Source of the DNA: Xestospongia bergquistia
Taxonomy: Eukaryota; Porifera; Demospongiae; Haplosclerida; Petrosiidae
Assembly (NCBI GenBank): GCA_963965975.1
Contig: OZ014418.1
Coordinates: forward strand, 1,950,275-2,014,274
Reading direction: 5' to 3'
Length of the DNA stretch: 64,000 bases
Shown here: positions 63,967 through 64,000 of the stretch, piece by piece
How positions within the stretch are numbered: the stretch's first letter is position 1
Layout of the letters: every line of letters begins with the position of its first letter
Program-made: the position numbers and the translations under genes
The notes under the pieces: model-generated
The model's database searches: none
Told to the model about the DNA's origin: nothing
Seen by the model: the letters and a program-made list of their open reading frames with translations, nothing else

Positions 63967-64000
63967 CTAGATAAAGAGATGGCAAATAAAAGTCAATGTT

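Noticed and set aside
1-64000. Retroviral, LTR or Polinton-like remnants
   Set aside because: No reverse transcriptase, integrase, capsid-like or LTR-like structure was recognised. The repeated structure is explained by gene duplication and small inverted-repeat elements.
1-64000. Bacterial or symbiont origin
   Set aside because: Dense spliceosomal introns, 7TM/GPS receptors and metazoan extracellular domains throughout.

Overview
The window looks like animal nuclear DNA from an early-branching metazoan, most likely a demosponge such as Amphimedon queenslandica. That species call is inference. It rests on the AT-rich, gene-dense sequence, introns often only 41-60 bp long, extracellular SRCR/EGF/Ig/LDLR-A exons bounded by phase-1 introns, and an N-terminal cysteine-rich domain I cannot place in a named family.

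Layout. Three related genes run on the + strand: A (enters from the left edge, ends near 2716), B (4944-14842) and C (16363-25635). An unrelated 15-exon endoglycoceramidase-like gene, D (26312-28640, +), follows. Three more members of the same family run on the - strand: E (36174-28888), F (57596-39352) and G (runs off the right edge, ends at 59829). The family is therefore arranged as two tandem arrays converging on the glycosidase gene.

B, C, E, F and G are adhesion-type GPCRs. They have (F and the visible part of G by inference from shared exons) an extracellular module duplicated together with an HRM-like domain, a GAIN region, a GPS cleavage site, seven membrane segments and a long charged cytoplasmic tail. 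I rebuilt the exons by matching GT/AG boundaries between paralogues. The reading frame closes for B (30 exons, 1816 aa), C (30 exons, 1757 aa), E (22 exons, 1472 aa) and F (75 exons, about 3564 aa). G shows its last 15 exons in frame. A shows only ectodomain exons and stops before the GAIN, so it may be a secreted form or a decaying copy.

The outermost N-terminal domain and the GAIN/GPS/7TM part are conserved, while the middle of the ectodomain is exchanged. B and C carry LDLR-A, three SRCR domains and Ig. E carries one EGF, an HRM-like domain and Ig. F carries 55 near-identical calcium-binding EGF exons on a ~218-bp exon+intron repeat spanning 12 kb. Nearly all of these inserts are bounded by phase-1 introns, so they can be added, lost or skipped without breaking the frame.

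The paralogues show recent turnover. There are near-identical tracts between B and C, a mosaic of E-like and F-like blocks in G, decayed exons in E, loss of a C-terminal PDZ-type ligand in F and C, and an altered GPS in F. Intergenic stretches hold 3' flanks, duplicated upstream DNA, a MITE-like element with an empty site in the paralogous locus, a foldback element and a ~293-bp tandem repeat. I saw no tRNA, rRNA, CRISPR, retroviral or Polinton-like element.
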